Of a DNA stretch of 64,000 nucleotides, positions 8,912-18,792 are shown piece after piece. Origin of the DNA: Hafnia paralvei ATCC 29927 (GTDB taxonomy: Bacteria > Pseudomonadota > Gammaproteobacteria > Enterobacterales > Enterobacteriaceae); the NCBI RefSeq assembly GCF_001655005.1, contig NZ_LXET01000044.1, forward strand, positions 1 to 64,000, read 5' to 3'. The first letter of the stretch is position 1. Every line of letters begins with the position of its first letter. The position numbers and the translations under genes were made by a program. The notes beneath the pieces were generated by a model. That model had not been told where the DNA came from, searched no databases, and saw nothing but the letters and a program-made list of their open reading frames with translations.

Positions 8912-9412
8912 TTAGACGATTTTTTTCGCCTGATCTAAAACCATACCGCACACTTTAGTTTTGATCTTCGCTTTCATATCGCTCGTCATTGAACCTAAAT
9001 TGTTCAGATTGACGTCATCTTTACCTTGCAGGTCTAAAATACCGTTGAGACCATTTTGGTAAGATTGGCTTTCTGTCTGTGTGCCGAGTTTGTTCAGCAA
9101 AGCATCTTTAACAGACTCCACTTTCTGATTACCCGCAGCCAGCACATTATTTTGTACACAATAGCTGAGTACGCCACCAATATTCGCGCTGCTCGTTGAC
9201 TGGAGTGTTTGAGCATTTCCACCCATGAGCGATCCTAAGGCTCCGGTCAGTAGTGATGAACTGTTCGCACCTGATGTGCTAGCCGTGTTGGATGAAAGCT
9301 GTTCACTTGCACTCTTTAACGATCCCATGAGATCGGCGTGCGCAGTCGCCATTCCAATAATACCGGTGAGAATAATGGCTACTCGGCTTAACGGCTTCAA
9401 TTTTTGATTCAT
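8912..9412 (-). CDS. YjjA-like exported DUF2501 protein
   Basis: A 166-residue DUF2501 protein resembling E. coli YjjA. It has a typical signal peptide (MNQKLKPL, a hydrophobic stretch, then ATAHA cleavage) and a mature part rich in Ser/Asn with two Cys (SYCVQNN and KVCGMVL) that could pair in the periplasm. I took the ATG at 9412 rather than a longer reading because GAGGTTAAAT precedes it and the signal peptide then begins properly. The function of the family is unknown. Confidence 0.8.
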   Translation of the reverse strand: MNQKLKPLSRVAIILTGIIGMATAHADLMGSLKSASEQLSSNTASTSGANSSSLLTGALGSLMGGNAQTLQSTSSANIGGVLSYCVQNNVLAAGNQKVESVKDALLNKLGTQTESQSYQNGLNGILDLQGKDDVNLNNLGSMTSDMKAKIKTKVCGMVLDQAKKIV

Positions 9413-9786
9413 ATTTAACCTCATACGCTTAGTGCACGGATAATATGATTGCAAAATAAAGATATCAATAAATGTTTGGCATGTTTCCATCATTAAAGAA
9501 TAATCTGCATCAATAGCTCATAAACAATACTGCACGCCAGATTTTTCCCATTCCCACTTTTCACTCGCGGGTGGAGAGAGCATGATACTGTTGGCTCTAG
9601 CGGCATCATTGGCTTGAGAGAGATTCGTTTTTAATCGCTTTATTTTTATTTGTTTCATTTATTTCAATGATAATTGAAGTGCGAACAAATGTTTCATAAG
9701 CCAACCTTTCTTCTCACTCTCTTTTATAGTTAGCGGATTCCAGCACTCCACTCTATTGATATAGAATTTTTCCTATTGGCTGAATT
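9413..9786. other. intergenic region between yjjA-like gene and FtsI paralogue
   Basis: 374 bp holding the divergent promoters of the two flanking genes. It is AT-rich, with TTGAAGTGC and TATAG-like words near 9675-9730 that could form a promoter for the downstream gene, but no confident site. No RNA structure or repeat stands out. Confidence 0.5.
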
Positions 9787-11559
9787 ATGCGTAAAAGAAG
9801 TCCATTGAATCCGCGTGGCAATTATTTTCAGGGGCGTTTTGTTCTAATTTGCTTGGGTATTGTCGTTTTTCTAGCCCTACTTCTTGGTCGAGTTGGTTAC
9901 TTGCAGTTAATGAATCACCCTCAGTTAGAGCGTGAGGCCGATCAGCGTTCACTACGTTCATTGGTGACTCAACCTTTACGTGGAACGATTACCGATCGCG
10001 AAGGGCAACCTTTAGCGGTCAGCGTGGCGTCAAATGATGTTATTGCCGATCCTATCCATGTCTTAGAACGCGATCCTAACCTAACCAGTGAGCAATGGTC
10101 ATATCTCAGCACGGCGCTTTCACAGCCAGAAAGTGATATCAAGGCAAAGATACTCGATAACGCGCATCGCCACTTTATCTATCTTGGCCGCCAGGTTGAA
10201 TCAGGTATTGCGGAATATGTTAACAAGCTTCATATATATGGAATATCCACGCCGTCTGACTCCAGCCGTTATTATCCGATGAGCGATGCAGCCTCTAATC
10301 TTATCGGTATCGTTGGATTAGATCAGCAAGGCTTAGACGGTATAGAGAGTGGTTTTAACAACCTTTTGCAAGGGAAACCTGGGCATCGCGTTTATCGTAA
10401 AGATCGTTATGGCAACGTGGTTAGCCTTATGGAAGACGATCCGGCACAGCAAGCCCCTACGCTCAGCCTCAGCATCGACCGTTACCTGCAATACGCGCTT
10501 TACTCACACCTACGCGAAGGCGTTTTGCTGAATAAAGCCGATTCCGGCGCGGCAGTGTTGGTGGATGTTAATACCGGTGAAATTTTAGGGATGGCGAGTT
10601 ATCCCTCTTATAATCCGAATAATTACCAAGGCGTGCCGCAAAAGGATATGCGCAACGTGGCGATATCCGATAGTTTCGAGCCAGGTTCAACGGTTAAACC
10701 CTTGGTGGTGATGGCTGGATTGGCACGCCATCTGATTCGTCCTGATTCCGTTATCGATACGACGCCATATCCCGTCAACGGGCATTTGATCAAGGACGTT
10801 GGGCACTGGTCGCGCCTCACGATTACCGGTATCTTGCAAAAATCGAGTGACATCGGAGTATCACACATTGCACTGGCTATGCCTTCTGACGTGCTCGTGA
10901 ATCTCTATCATAGCTTTGGGCTAGGTGTTTCCACCGGACTTGGGATTGGAGGAGAAAGTAGCGGTTATTTTCCACTGCATCGCGAACGCTGGTCTGATAT
11001 TGAACGCGCTACATTCTCTTTCGGCTATGGTTTGCGTGTCACTCCTCTACAAATGGCGCGTGAATACGCCACTATCGGCTCCTTTGGTATTTTCCGTCCA
11101 GTTTCAATTACCAAAGTCACACCTCCTGTTCTGGGAACGCGAGTGATGGATGAGAACATCGTTCGCACCGTAGTCCATATGATGGAAAGTGATGCTTTAC
11201 CGGGTGGCAGCGGCGTGACTGCAGCTGTGCCAGGCTACCGTTTAGCCATAAAAACCGGTACTGCAGAAAAAATGGGGGACAGCGGAAAGTATGACGGCGG
11301 CTACGTGAACTACACCGCGGGCGTCGCTCCAGCGAGCGATCCGCGCGTTGCACTGGTTGTAATGGTAAACCATCCAAACGCAGGAAAGCACTTCGGCGGC
11401 TCGGTGGCTGGGCCAATATTTGGTCAAATCATGGGAGATGTTTTACGCCATATGAATATCCCACCTGATGCATTAACCGACCAACAGTCGATTAATTTAA
11501 ATAACCAAATGTTGTCACATAACGCACAAGGAATTAACACCCAACATAAGGGCGCTTAA
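9787..11559 (+). CDS. FtsI-type penicillin-binding protein (second PBP3-like transpeptidase)
   Basis: A 590-residue class B penicillin-binding protein very like E. coli FtsI/PBP3: a short cytoplasmic tail, one membrane helix (about 20-42), a PBP dimerisation domain and a transpeptidase domain. The active-site SxxK (GSTVKPL) and KTG (KTGTAEK) motifs are intact. The SxN motif reads SSD, whereas E. coli FtsI has SSN. It is not in a dcw cluster, so it is probably a paralogue comparable to the accessory PBP3-like enzyme described in Salmonella, rather than the essential ftsI. That equivalence is inference. The gene is monocistronic and followed by a strong inverted repeat. Confidence 0.88.
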   Translation: MRKRSPLNPRGNYFQGRFVLICLGIVVFLALLLGRVGYLQLMNHPQLEREADQRSLRSLVTQPLRGTITDREGQPLAVSVASNDVIADPIHVLERDPNLTSEQWSYLSTALSQPESDIKAKILDNAHRHFIYLGRQVESGIAEYVNKLHIYGISTPSDSSRYYPMSDAASNLIGIVGLDQQGLDGIESGFNNLLQGKPGHRVYRKDRYGNVVSLMEDDPAQQAPTLSLSIDRYLQYALYSHLREGVLLNKADSGAAVLVDVNTGEILGMASYPSYNPNNYQGVPQKDMRNVAISDSFEPGSTVKPLVVMAGLARHLIRPDSVIDTTPYPVNGHLIKDVGHWSRLTITGILQKSSDIGVSHIALAMPSDVLVNLYHSFGLGVSTGLGIGGESSGYFPLHRERWSDIERATFSFGYGLRVTPLQMAREYATIGSFGIFRPVSITKVTPPVLGTRVMDENIVRTVVHMMESDALPGGSGVTAAVPGYRLAIKTGTAEKMGDSGKYDGGYVNYTAGVAPASDPRVALVVMVNHPNAGKHFGGSVAGPIFGQIMGDVLRHMNIPPDALTDQQSINLNNQMLSHNAQGINTQHKGA

Positions 11560-11923
11560 CGCGGCTATCACCAAATGATATCGAGCTACTCGGTATCATT
11601 TGGTTGACACTTTCAATCGCGGTTTTTTCTTCTGTTAATCCCCTGAGTCCTTAAACTTTTCGCTATAATGCGTAGCCAAATTTTGGCAATGCGCTGTTGT
11701 CTTAAATTTGCATCCTAAATCACACCGCAGCCCCGCTGTTTCTGTTGCTATTCAATCTCGCTCAGCATATCTTCTTGCAGCTTTGCTCGGGATTTTGAAA
11801 CCGGTAAAGACAGTACAATGGAAACACCTTCACAACATACCAAAGGCAGCGATGAGTCTGTAGGTGAGTGAAGATGGATCCCGCGGTTAATTTTGGTGCA
11901 CTGCACCCTTTCAGATAATAAAA
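11560..11923. other. intergenic region before opgE
   Basis: 364 bp. It holds the hairpin listed separately and a good sigma-70 -10 hexamer (TATAAT at 11664-11669). The -35 hexamer is unclear. A long leader would then precede opgE. I see no small gene; the overlapping ORFs are not supported by a ribosome site. Confidence 0.45.
11571..11603 (+). terminator. 15-bp inverted repeat after the FtsI paralogue
   Basis: Arms of 15 bases (11571-11585 and 11589-11603) pair with one G-T and enclose a 3-base loop. It lies 11 bp after the stop codon. No long T-tract follows, so it may terminate weakly or protect the mRNA 3' end. Confidence 0.55.
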
Positions 11924-13531
11924 ATGAACTTAACATCAAATCCTTTCGAGCCAGAGAATAAGACTCGCGAATTACTAACCCCTTATACACTGCTCTATTT
12001 TGTTTTAGCTGCTCTGATTAACCTGGGGCTCGGTTACGAATTTAGCGTGGTCTATGCTATCGGATTAGGCTGCTTTTTCTTGCTATTGGGCAGTTACCTC
12101 CCCCGCATTCAAAAAGTGGTGCTGTTTATTTGTATACTTACTGCCGCGTTTTACTACCCGTTTGGTCGCGTGTTTGGACCGCCGAACTTCAATTCCATTT
12201 TGTCTCTATACTCGACGAACCCAGAAGAAGCGGGCGAAATGATGCAGATATTCCCTTACTGGGACTATCTGATTGCGGTATTTATTTTCATTTTAGGTAT
12301 TTTTATCCTACGCAGAAAAACGCCGCAAATACGCCGCTGGACGATGGCTAAATCGCTTTTCCTATTTTCTTTCATTGGTGCGTTGTTACTGGCACCGGTG
12401 ACTAATCTGAGAGCCGGCGGTGAATTTAAACTTAGCGACACAGGTTACCCCGTCGTGCGTTTTGTTGAAGATGTGACCAATGGTAAGAAAGAAGTCGATG
12501 CCGAAATGGCGCGGATGAAAGAATTATCCTCCGTGCCTGATACTTGGCACGTAGAAGATGTAAAAGCGAAGCGGCAGGTGTACGTGCTGGTTATCGGTGA
12601 AAGCGCACGTCGCGATGCTCACGGCAGCTTTGGCGGCAAGTGGAACAATACGCCGTTCGAAAGCCAAGTCATTGGTACTTTCTTCAATGATTACATTTCA
12701 GCCGCTCCATCGACTCAAAAATCATTGGGACAAACGTTGAATCTGGTTCGCGACGGTAAGCCTGAATACCAAAACAGCATCATTACACTGGCTAAAAAAG
12801 CCGGTTTTCACACCTATTGGTTTTCCAATCAAGGACAAATTGGACGCTATGATACCGTAGTCGCCAGCGTTGCTAAGCGTGCTGACGATGTACGTTTCCT
12901 GAAAAAAGGCGATTTTGAAGATGGCAAAGCGACCTCCGACTTCGACCTCCTACGTTTTACTGAGGATGCGCTTCAGGCTCAGACTGACGGACCTAAATTA
13001 GTGGTCTATCACTTAATTGGTTCTCATCCAAAAGCCTGTGACCGCACCGGCGGGCGCTACGATACTTTCGTTCATTCAAAAGAGACCTCTTGCTACCTAT
13101 ACAGCATCACGCAAACCGACAGTTTCCTGAGCCAGCTTTATAACCAGCTCAAAGGCAGCGGACAGAACTTCTCGATGATCTATTTCTCCGATCATGGACT
13201 GGCGTTTCACGAAAAAGGCACCAGCAATGAATTTTTGTCACACGATGATAAATATCAGCAGAACTATCAGGTTCCGCTAATGATACTGTCCTCCGATGAC
13301 ACTCGCCGTAGAGTGATCAAAGCACGTCGCTCGGCTGAGGATTTCTTGCATCTATTCTCGGAGTGGACGGGCATTAAAAGTCAGGAGTTAGTGGCGAAGT
13401 ATCCATTTATCTCAAACCAAAAGCACCCTTCACCTACGGTGATGAACTTTGCATTAAAGCAAGTCGCCTACAGCTCTCTGGGGAACGATCCTTTCACCCC
13501 CAAGGCGACGAAGGCAACCATGCCTAAATAA
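11924..13531 (+). CDS. opgE: OPG phosphoethanolamine transferase OpgE (YbiP)
   Basis: An inner-membrane sulfatase-fold enzyme that in E. coli adds phosphoethanolamine to osmoregulated periplasmic glucans. The 535 residues resemble E. coli YbiP/OpgE (527) along their whole length: four to five N-terminal membrane helices (to about residue 165), then a periplasmic catalytic domain. Metal and nucleophile motifs are visible: VIGESARRDAHG, the STQKSLG segment containing the probable Thr nucleophile, and YFSDHGLAF. Related EptA/EptC enzymes act on lipid A or core, but similarity here is clearly to OpgE. It is a single-gene unit ending in a strong terminator. Confidence 0.9.
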   Translation: MNLTSNPFEPENKTRELLTPYTLLYFVLAALINLGLGYEFSVVYAIGLGCFFLLLGSYLPRIQKVVLFICILTAAFYYPFGRVFGPPNFNSILSLYSTNPEEAGEMMQIFPYWDYLIAVFIFILGIFILRRKTPQIRRWTMAKSLFLFSFIGALLLAPVTNLRAGGEFKLSDTGYPVVRFVEDVTNGKKEVDAEMARMKELSSVPDTWHVEDVKAKRQVYVLVIGESARRDAHGSFGGKWNNTPFESQVIGTFFNDYISAAPSTQKSLGQTLNLVRDGKPEYQNSIITLAKKAGFHTYWFSNQGQIGRYDTVVASVAKRADDVRFLKKGDFEDGKATSDFDLLRFTEDALQAQTDGPKLVVYHLIGSHPKACDRTGGRYDTFVHSKETSCYLYSITQTDSFLSQLYNQLKGSGQNFSMIYFSDHGLAFHEKGTSNEFLSHDDKYQQNYQVPLMILSSDDTRRRVIKARRSAEDFLHLFSEWTGIKSQELVAKYPFISNQKHPSPTVMNFALKQVAYSSLGNDPFTPKATKATMPK

Positions 13532-13555
13532 CCGTTCGCCCAAGAGCCGCGATAT

Positions 13556-13590
13556 ATCCCGTAACGCCGATCGCGTTACGGGATTTTTTA
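13556..13590 (+). terminator. rho-independent terminator of opgE
   Basis: Perfect 12-bp arms (ATCCCGTAACGC / GCGTTACGGGAT) with a 5-base loop are followed by TTTTTA. This is a textbook intrinsic terminator, 24 bp after the opgE stop. Confidence 0.9.
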
Positions 13591-13666
13591 TGCTGAAAAT
13601 CACTACGGTATATTCTTGTCTAGAACCGTTCATTTAATAAATGCTCGAATGGCGTTAGTCGCCTGT

Positions 13667-14371
13667 CTAGAGATCCTCTAATGGCACCTGTTTTAGCATC
13701 TCAACCTTCATGAGAAACTGGTATAGCGGAGCGAGTTGGGTAAATCTCTTCGCGAGCATCTCTGGCAACGTAGATGAAAAAAGCTGTTCTACCTGATGGT
13801 CTGTCACCATCACGGCAAAGGTTTTGCGGTTATACCAATTCGCGATGGCAGGATCCTGCTCCTTCACCAATGGGCGCTTATACATATCCCCCACCAGCTC
13901 AAAAGGCTTTTTACAACAGGCTGTTGCCGCCGCAAACTCCTCCGGCTGACGCAGCGCCAGATGACGGAAACGATCCATCGTACCTTTGGATGCAGAGTAA
14001 TAGCCAAGCCCGTAGCGCAGCGTATCTGGGCTGATTTCAAAGAAGAACACTGGAGCATCGGTCCACTCTTTGGAATGACGTTTGAATGTAAGCCACATCT
14101 GGCTGCGATAGCGCGACTTATCATGGGAGAAACGCGTGTCGCGATGGATACGCGATAACGTTTTACCAATAGCAGGACGCGTTTCAAACTGAGGATCAAT
14201 CTTCAGCATTGGCGTCGCAAGCTCATCCACTAAGGCGCGAAACGGCGTCAAAACATGTTGGTTGTAAACCGAACGATGCTCTTCAAACCACTCTTTACTA
14301 TTTTCTACCCGCACCTGCTGCAAAAAATTAAGCCCTTGCTGAGTAAAACCGCTAAATTTTGTCTCTTTCAC
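13667..14371 (-). CDS. DUF2461 / TIGR02453 family protein
   Basis: A 234-residue cytoplasmic protein of the DUF2461 (TIGR02453) family. It has the family's N-terminal block (FTQQGLNFLQQVRVENSKEWF), the central KTLSRIHRDTRFSHDKSRYR segment and the GLGYYS motif. The function is unknown. The start ATG follows AGGGAGCAGAGAG. It is followed on the other strand by opgE's terminator and preceded by yecD on the same strand with a 75-bp gap, so the two may or may not share a transcript. Confidence 0.85.
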   Translation of the reverse strand: MKETKFSGFTQQGLNFLQQVRVENSKEWFEEHRSVYNQHVLTPFRALVDELATPMLKIDPQFETRPAIGKTLSRIHRDTRFSHDKSRYRSQMWLTFKRHSKEWTDAPVFFFEISPDTLRYGLGYYSASKGTMDRFRHLALRQPEEFAAATACCKKPFELVGDMYKRPLVKEQDPAIANWYNRKTFAVMVTDHQVEQLFSSTLPEMLAKRFTQLAPLYQFLMKVEMLKQVPLEDL

Positions 14372-14446
14372 TCTCTGCTCCCTGCTGATATTTCCGCAAA
14401 CTAAGCTACCGCGGAAATGAACACAAATAATATTTCATCGTAGCGC

Positions 14447-15016
14447 TTATCGCAGCGCAGCAATAATTTTCTCGCTGTCTGAAACACGAGAGATGCGAGG
14501 AAAAATATACTTAAAGCTATGCTGATGCTGAATATCATCAAACGCACTACAAGCATCTTCTGCAATCACTACCGCATAGCCATGTTCCCAAGCATTGCGT
14601 GCCGTGGATTCCACACCGATATTCGTTGAGATCCCTGCTAAAACGATATTACGGATGCCGCGGCGACGCAGTTGGAGATCCAGATCGGTGCCATAGAATG
14701 CTCCCCACTGATGTTTAATCACTTCAATATCTTCCGGCTGTACATTCAGTGCTTCAGGAAAATCCCACCAATTCTCAGGCAGCGCATGCGCTGGCGCGGG
14801 GGCATCTACCGGTTGCTTTAGCGCCTCTTCAAAAGACGCTGACCAGCCTACGCGAACTAAAATGACCGGCGCATTACGTTGACGAAAATGTTCAGCGATA
14901 CGCGCCGATCTTGCTACAACATCAGCTGCCAAGTGCGGGCCGCCAGCAAAAGGTAGAATGCCTTCCTGTAAGTCAATAAGCACCAGCGCGGTTTCAGCAG
15001 CATTCAATGTCAACAT
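14447..15016 (-). CDS. yecD: isochorismatase-family hydrolase YecD
   Basis: A 189-residue cysteine hydrolase of the isochorismatase superfamily, closely similar to E. coli YecD. The Asp of VLIDLQEG, the Lys of VIKHQWGAF and the segment VLAGISTNIGVEST fit the family active-site pattern. The usual nucleophilic Cys (GxxTNxCV) is replaced by GVES in this subfamily, so catalysis is uncertain. I chose the ATG at 15016 because the protein then starts MLTLNAAETALV like its homologue; upstream in-frame ATGs lack a ribosome site. Confidence 0.85.
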   Translation of the reverse strand: MLTLNAAETALVLIDLQEGILPFAGGPHLAADVVARSARIAEHFRQRNAPVILVRVGWSASFEEALKQPVDAPAPAHALPENWWDFPEALNVQPEDIEVIKHQWGAFYGTDLDLQLRRRGIRNIVLAGISTNIGVESTARNAWEHGYAVVIAEDACSAFDDIQHQHSFKYIFPRISRVSDSEKIIAALR

Positions 15017-15295
15017 ACAAACTCCCATTATCATTTTAGTTTTCAATCGAACATCACATCCAAATTGACGTGATATATGAGGTTAGTTTAGGCGCTAGAC
15101 AAAACTGAAAATGTAAATAAACCTTCTTTCATGGCGAGAAACTGTTAGCAAATGTGATAAAGATTCGTCAATTCAATGCATTGAAAACAAAACGCCATTT
15201 CTTTTTACTTTTTTTAAGTAACAAAACTGCCGCTCCGAGTGATATTATCACATAGAAAATCCGCAATCTGGCTCTCCCCTTGCCGTCGAGACATC

Positions 15296-16480
15296 ATGGA
15301 ATCTTGGAAAGTAAACCTCATCTCGGTATGGTTTGGCTGCTTTTTTACAGGCTTAGCGATGAGCCAAATCTTGCCTTTCTTGCCGCTGTACGTAGAACAA
15401 CTCGGCGTACATAACCATGAATCACTAAGCTTATGGTCTGGTTTAGTTTTCAGTGCCACTTTTATGGTATCAGCCCTTGTGGCTCCCCTATGGGGAAGTT
15501 TAGCCGACCGTAAGGGTCGTAAGCTGATGTTACTGCGCGCCTCTCTGGGTATGGGGGTGGTTATTGCACTTCAAGGTATGGCCACTAACGTCTGGCAACT
15601 GTTTGCTCTACGTGCACTGATGGGTTTGACCTCCGGCTATATCCCCAATGCTATGGCACTTGTCGCCTCACAGGTTCCGCGTGAAAAAAGCGGCTGGGCG
15701 CTTGGTACGCTTTCAACAGGACAAATCTGTGGAGTGATTGCAGGACCATTGCTCGGAGGATTGATGGCGGATCATCTTGGCCTGCGCACGGTATTTTTCT
15801 CTACCGCGGCCATGATGTTTGTCAGTTTCTTCGTGACGCTATTTTTAATCAAAGAACGACGCATTACGGTCAAAAAAGAAGATCAGTTAACAGGCAAAGA
15901 AGTCTTTCGCTCCCTCCCGTATCCCACAATAATTATCGCGCTGTTTGTCACGACATTGATGATTCAGTTGGCAAATGCATCGATCAGCCCAATTTTGACG
16001 CTGTTTATTCGGCAATTAGCCTCTGACACCAGCAATATTGCGTTTGTTAGTGGAATGATCGCCGCTGTTCCCGGCTTAGCCGCACTGGTATCAGCCCCTC
16101 GATTAGGAGGCTTAGGCGACCGGATCGGCACTGGAAGGATCCTAGTCGCTGCCCTTGGATTTACCGTTGTGCTTTTCGGCTTGATGGCATGGGTGACTTC
16201 GCCGCTACAGCTTGGCATTTTACGCTTTATGCTCGGCTTTGCCGATGGGGCACTGATGCCGGCAGTACAGACGTTGCTTTTGAAATATTCCAGCGATCGC
16301 GTTACGGGCCGCATATTTGGTTATAACCAATCTTTCATGTATTTAGGCAATGTGATTGGCCCGATGCTGGGATCGAGTGTTTCGGCAGTACTGGGATTTC
16401 GTTGGGTATTTATTTTTACCGCGGCGCTGGTGCTTATCAACATGCTACAAATTCGGCATGCCTTTAAGAAAATCCGCTAA
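15296..16480 (+). CDS. mdtG: MdtG-like major facilitator drug exporter
   Basis: A 394-residue MFS proton antiporter with 12 predicted membrane helices, close to E. coli MdtG (YceE). The N-terminal sequence MESWKVNLISVWFGCFFTG, motif A (GSLADRKGRKLML) and the LARP-like GPLLGG motif in helix 5 are present. E. coli MdtG confers modest resistance to fosfomycin and deoxycholate. I used the ATG at 15296, where the homologous N-terminus begins; an upstream in-frame codon would add 19 non-conserved residues. It is convergent with brnQ. Confidence 0.82.
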   Translation: MESWKVNLISVWFGCFFTGLAMSQILPFLPLYVEQLGVHNHESLSLWSGLVFSATFMVSALVAPLWGSLADRKGRKLMLLRASLGMGVVIALQGMATNVWQLFALRALMGLTSGYIPNAMALVASQVPREKSGWALGTLSTGQICGVIAGPLLGGLMADHLGLRTVFFSTAAMMFVSFFVTLFLIKERRITVKKEDQLTGKEVFRSLPYPTIIIALFVTTLMIQLANASISPILTLFIRQLASDTSNIAFVSGMIAAVPGLAALVSAPRLGGLGDRIGTGRILVAALGFTVVLFGLMAWVTSPLQLGILRFMLGFADGALMPAVQTLLLKYSSDRVTGRIFGYNQSFMYLGNVIGPMLGSSVSAVLGFRWVFIFTAALVLINMLQIRHAFKKIR

Positions 16481-16505
16481 GACGATTTATCGCTAAAACA
16501 GTATC

Positions 16506-16537
16506 GATAACAAACGCCATGAAAGACGCTTGTTATC
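16506..16537. terminator. hairpin between convergent mdtG-like gene and brnQ
   Basis: Imperfect inverted repeat with arms GATAACAA (16506-16513) and TTGTTATC (16530-16537), extended inwards by CG pairs. It sits between two convergent stops and could terminate in both directions. No long T-run. Confidence 0.45.
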
Positions 16538-16548
16538 TCGACAAACGT

Positions 16549-17838
16549 TTAGCTTGTCACTCGTTGAGACGGTGTCACTTTACGACATATTGCGCTAAGT
16601 ACAAATACCACTAGAGTAGGCACAATCCACCCCATTCCTTCTTTATAAAACGGTAAATGTTGTACCAACAAAGGGATATCATCCACAGGTACCACGCTTT
16701 GCATAATACCCACCACAAAAGCCACCAGTGTTGCAGGCATACAGAGCATGACCGAATTGTTGCCACCTTTGGCTAACGCGCCGTAAATTACCAGCACAAT
16801 AAACGGAGGGTATACCGATGTTAATGCCGGTAAAGAAAAACGGATAATCTCCGTCAGCCCAAGATTCGACAGCAGCATGGATACCGCTGCCAGAATTACA
16901 ACAAACATTTTGTAGGACTTTCCGGTTATCTGATTAAAATACGATGCACAAGCGCTAGTCAGTCCAATTGCAGTCACCAGACAGGCGATAGTGATGACAA
17001 AGGCTAAAAATACGCTGCCTTTAAAGCCAAAACCGTTGACGATATAGGCATGCAAGACATCAGCACCATTTGTCGCTGTGCGCGCTAACGGTAAACTGTA
17101 GGCACCAAGATAGAAAAGGCTGATGTAGACATAAATGAGCCCCACAGCAGCAATCAGCCCAGTAATCACCATATAACGAGTAATATTCTGTGCGCGATCT
17201 ACGCCCCGAGATTTAATCGCGTTAACGATAATAATGCTAAATACCAGCGCGGCGAGCGTATCCATCGTCAGATAACCGTTGATCATTCCACTAGAAAATG
17301 GTGTTTCTACATATTCAGGGAAAGTAGAAAGCTCATTTCCCGCTGGTCGCCAAAAAGCATATAACCCCAGAAGCCCCAGCGAAACTATTTTAAGCGGGGA
17401 CAAAAACTTCCCAACAATATCAATGAGTTTTAGTGGATTAAGCGAACAGATTATCACCGCGATGAAGAACACTAGGCTAAATATGCTCAAGGGCACCTGC
17501 CCAGAAAAAAGCGGATTAATACCAATTTCATAGGAAACCGTTGCCGTACGCGGCGTACCAAATAAAGGTCCTAGTGCAAGATAGCAAATAAGCGATAATA
17601 ACAGGCCGAAATATTTTCCTGCGGGTTTCGTTAATTCAACTAACGAGCCATTTTTGCGCGCCATCGCGATAAGCGCGAGAACAGGCAGACCAACGCCGGT
17701 GATCAAAAATCCCGCAGCCGCATACCACAAGTTCTCCCCAGCTCTAAGACCAATAAAAGGTGGGAAAATAATATTCCCTGCGCCAACAAACAACGCAAAT
17801 GTCATAAAACCTAATGTGATAATTTCTCTAATGTTCAT
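16549..17838 (-). CDS. brnQ: branched-chain amino acid:cation symporter BrnQ
   Basis: A 429-residue inner-membrane LIVCS-family transporter that imports Leu, Ile and Val with a cation. The N-terminal signature (GFMTFALFVGAGNIIFPPF) and the GPLFGTPRTATVSYE motif are conserved, and 12 hydrophobic segments can be counted. Length is near E. coli BrnQ (439). The second ATG of the MYMN start is the better match to homologues. It stands alone; no regulator is adjacent. Confidence 0.9.
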   Translation of the reverse strand: MNIREIITLGFMTFALFVGAGNIIFPPFIGLRAGENLWYAAAGFLITGVGLPVLALIAMARKNGSLVELTKPAGKYFGLLLSLICYLALGPLFGTPRTATVSYEIGINPLFSGQVPLSIFSLVFFIAVIICSLNPLKLIDIVGKFLSPLKIVSLGLLGLYAFWRPAGNELSTFPEYVETPFSSGMINGYLTMDTLAALVFSIIIVNAIKSRGVDRAQNITRYMVITGLIAAVGLIYVYISLFYLGAYSLPLARTATNGADVLHAYIVNGFGFKGSVFLAFVITIACLVTAIGLTSACASYFNQITGKSYKMFVVILAAVSMLLSNLGLTEIIRFSLPALTSVYPPFIVLVIYGALAKGGNNSVMLCMPATLVAFVVGIMQSVVPVDDIPLLVQHLPFYKEGMGWIVPTLVVFVLSAICRKVTPSQRVTS

Positions 17839-18128
17839 ATACAAAAGCCGCTTCGTGTCTGGTGTTTTCAGAGCAAAACTTTACCGATCACGCTGTTTGC
17901 GCACTCATCTAAAGTATTCACAAATTATGTCAATCGTTGCTTTGATTGAACTCGGCATACTGTCGAAGTACGACAGGCGCCGAAAGGCTTAATTTATCAC
18001 ATTTAATTATACTAAAGCGTCTGTATTATTTGATACGATAATGAATATGATTAATAAACAATCAATTTAAAGCTATTCACAGATATACAGTGTATGGTGA
18101 TTTACCCTATACACGCCGAGAAAATCGT

Positions 18129-18308
18129 ATGTCCTACCTTGATAGCTTGAAGCTCTATAGCAATCGTTCAGTACAAGTGATTTGCCCTAAGTGCTCACAT
18201 TCTTCGGAGCAAAGCGCCTTAAAACTCCGTAAGAATACGACGCTGATTTGTACTTTCTGCGGCAATTATTTTTTACCCGATGAGCTAAAGCTCAAAACGC
18301 CCAAGTAA
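18129..18308 (+). CDS. zinc-ribbon miniprotein
   Basis: A 59-residue protein with two CxxC knuckles (CPKC at about 21-24 and CTFC at about 43-46) and a basic middle (LKLRKNTTL), typical of a zinc ribbon. It looks similar to the short YnfU-type proteins of enterobacteria, from memory only, so no symbol is given. The ATG at 18129 is preceded by GAGAAAATCGT, a weak ribosome site; the upstream in-frame start at 18090 adds unconserved residues. Function unknown. Confidence 0.65.
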   Translation: MSYLDSLKLYSNRSVQVICPKCSHSSEQSALKLRKNTTLICTFCGNYFLPDELKLKTPK

Positions 18309-18613
18309 AAAGCTAGAAACAGACTGAATGAGAAAAGAAAATAAAAAAACCAAGCACGCTGGCTTCCCGTATCCCTCATCGAAAATGATGAGGGGTTGTT
18401 GGTACTCCCTTCCATCAAAAGATTAATTGTCAAACCCGCCCTCTACAGCAGCCTGAATGATGCTAAGAGCGAAAACGACTTTATCACTGGCGGAGGACGA
18501 GGATGTGGTCAGGTTCTAGCGATCTGGCTGTCAGGGAAAGTGTGGTTTTTTATAATTTTCATATGGATAATTACCACCCTCATAATAACACTCGACTAAC
18601 TCATATTTTATAA

Positions 18614-18766
18614 ACAATGGGTTAAACATCATCTTTCCAGTTATTACAAAGAAACCTCACTTAAATTTCTTTCTCTGAATTCAATTATGCAAACTACCTT
18701 GAAAGAAAAAACCTAATGGTTACAAGACTGATGTGCCTATGGAGTTGAACGTTAGCGGAGAGCAAA
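18614..18766. repeat. diverged non-coding repeat, copy A
   Basis: Resembles 21917-22060. The best-matched stretch is about 40 bases (ACAATGGGTTA... through TTACAAAGAAA, against ACAACGGGTTA... through TTACGAAGAAA), with patchy similarity continuing over roughly 100 bases. Copy boundaries are by eye. Confidence 0.5.
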
Positions 18767-18792
18767 GGACACTATAAGTTATAATATGCGTT

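Noticed and set aside
18396..18599. 67-codon ORF with hydrophobic C-terminus
   Set aside because: TTG start, no ribosome site and no recognisable similarity. A membrane miniprotein is possible, but the evidence is insufficient.
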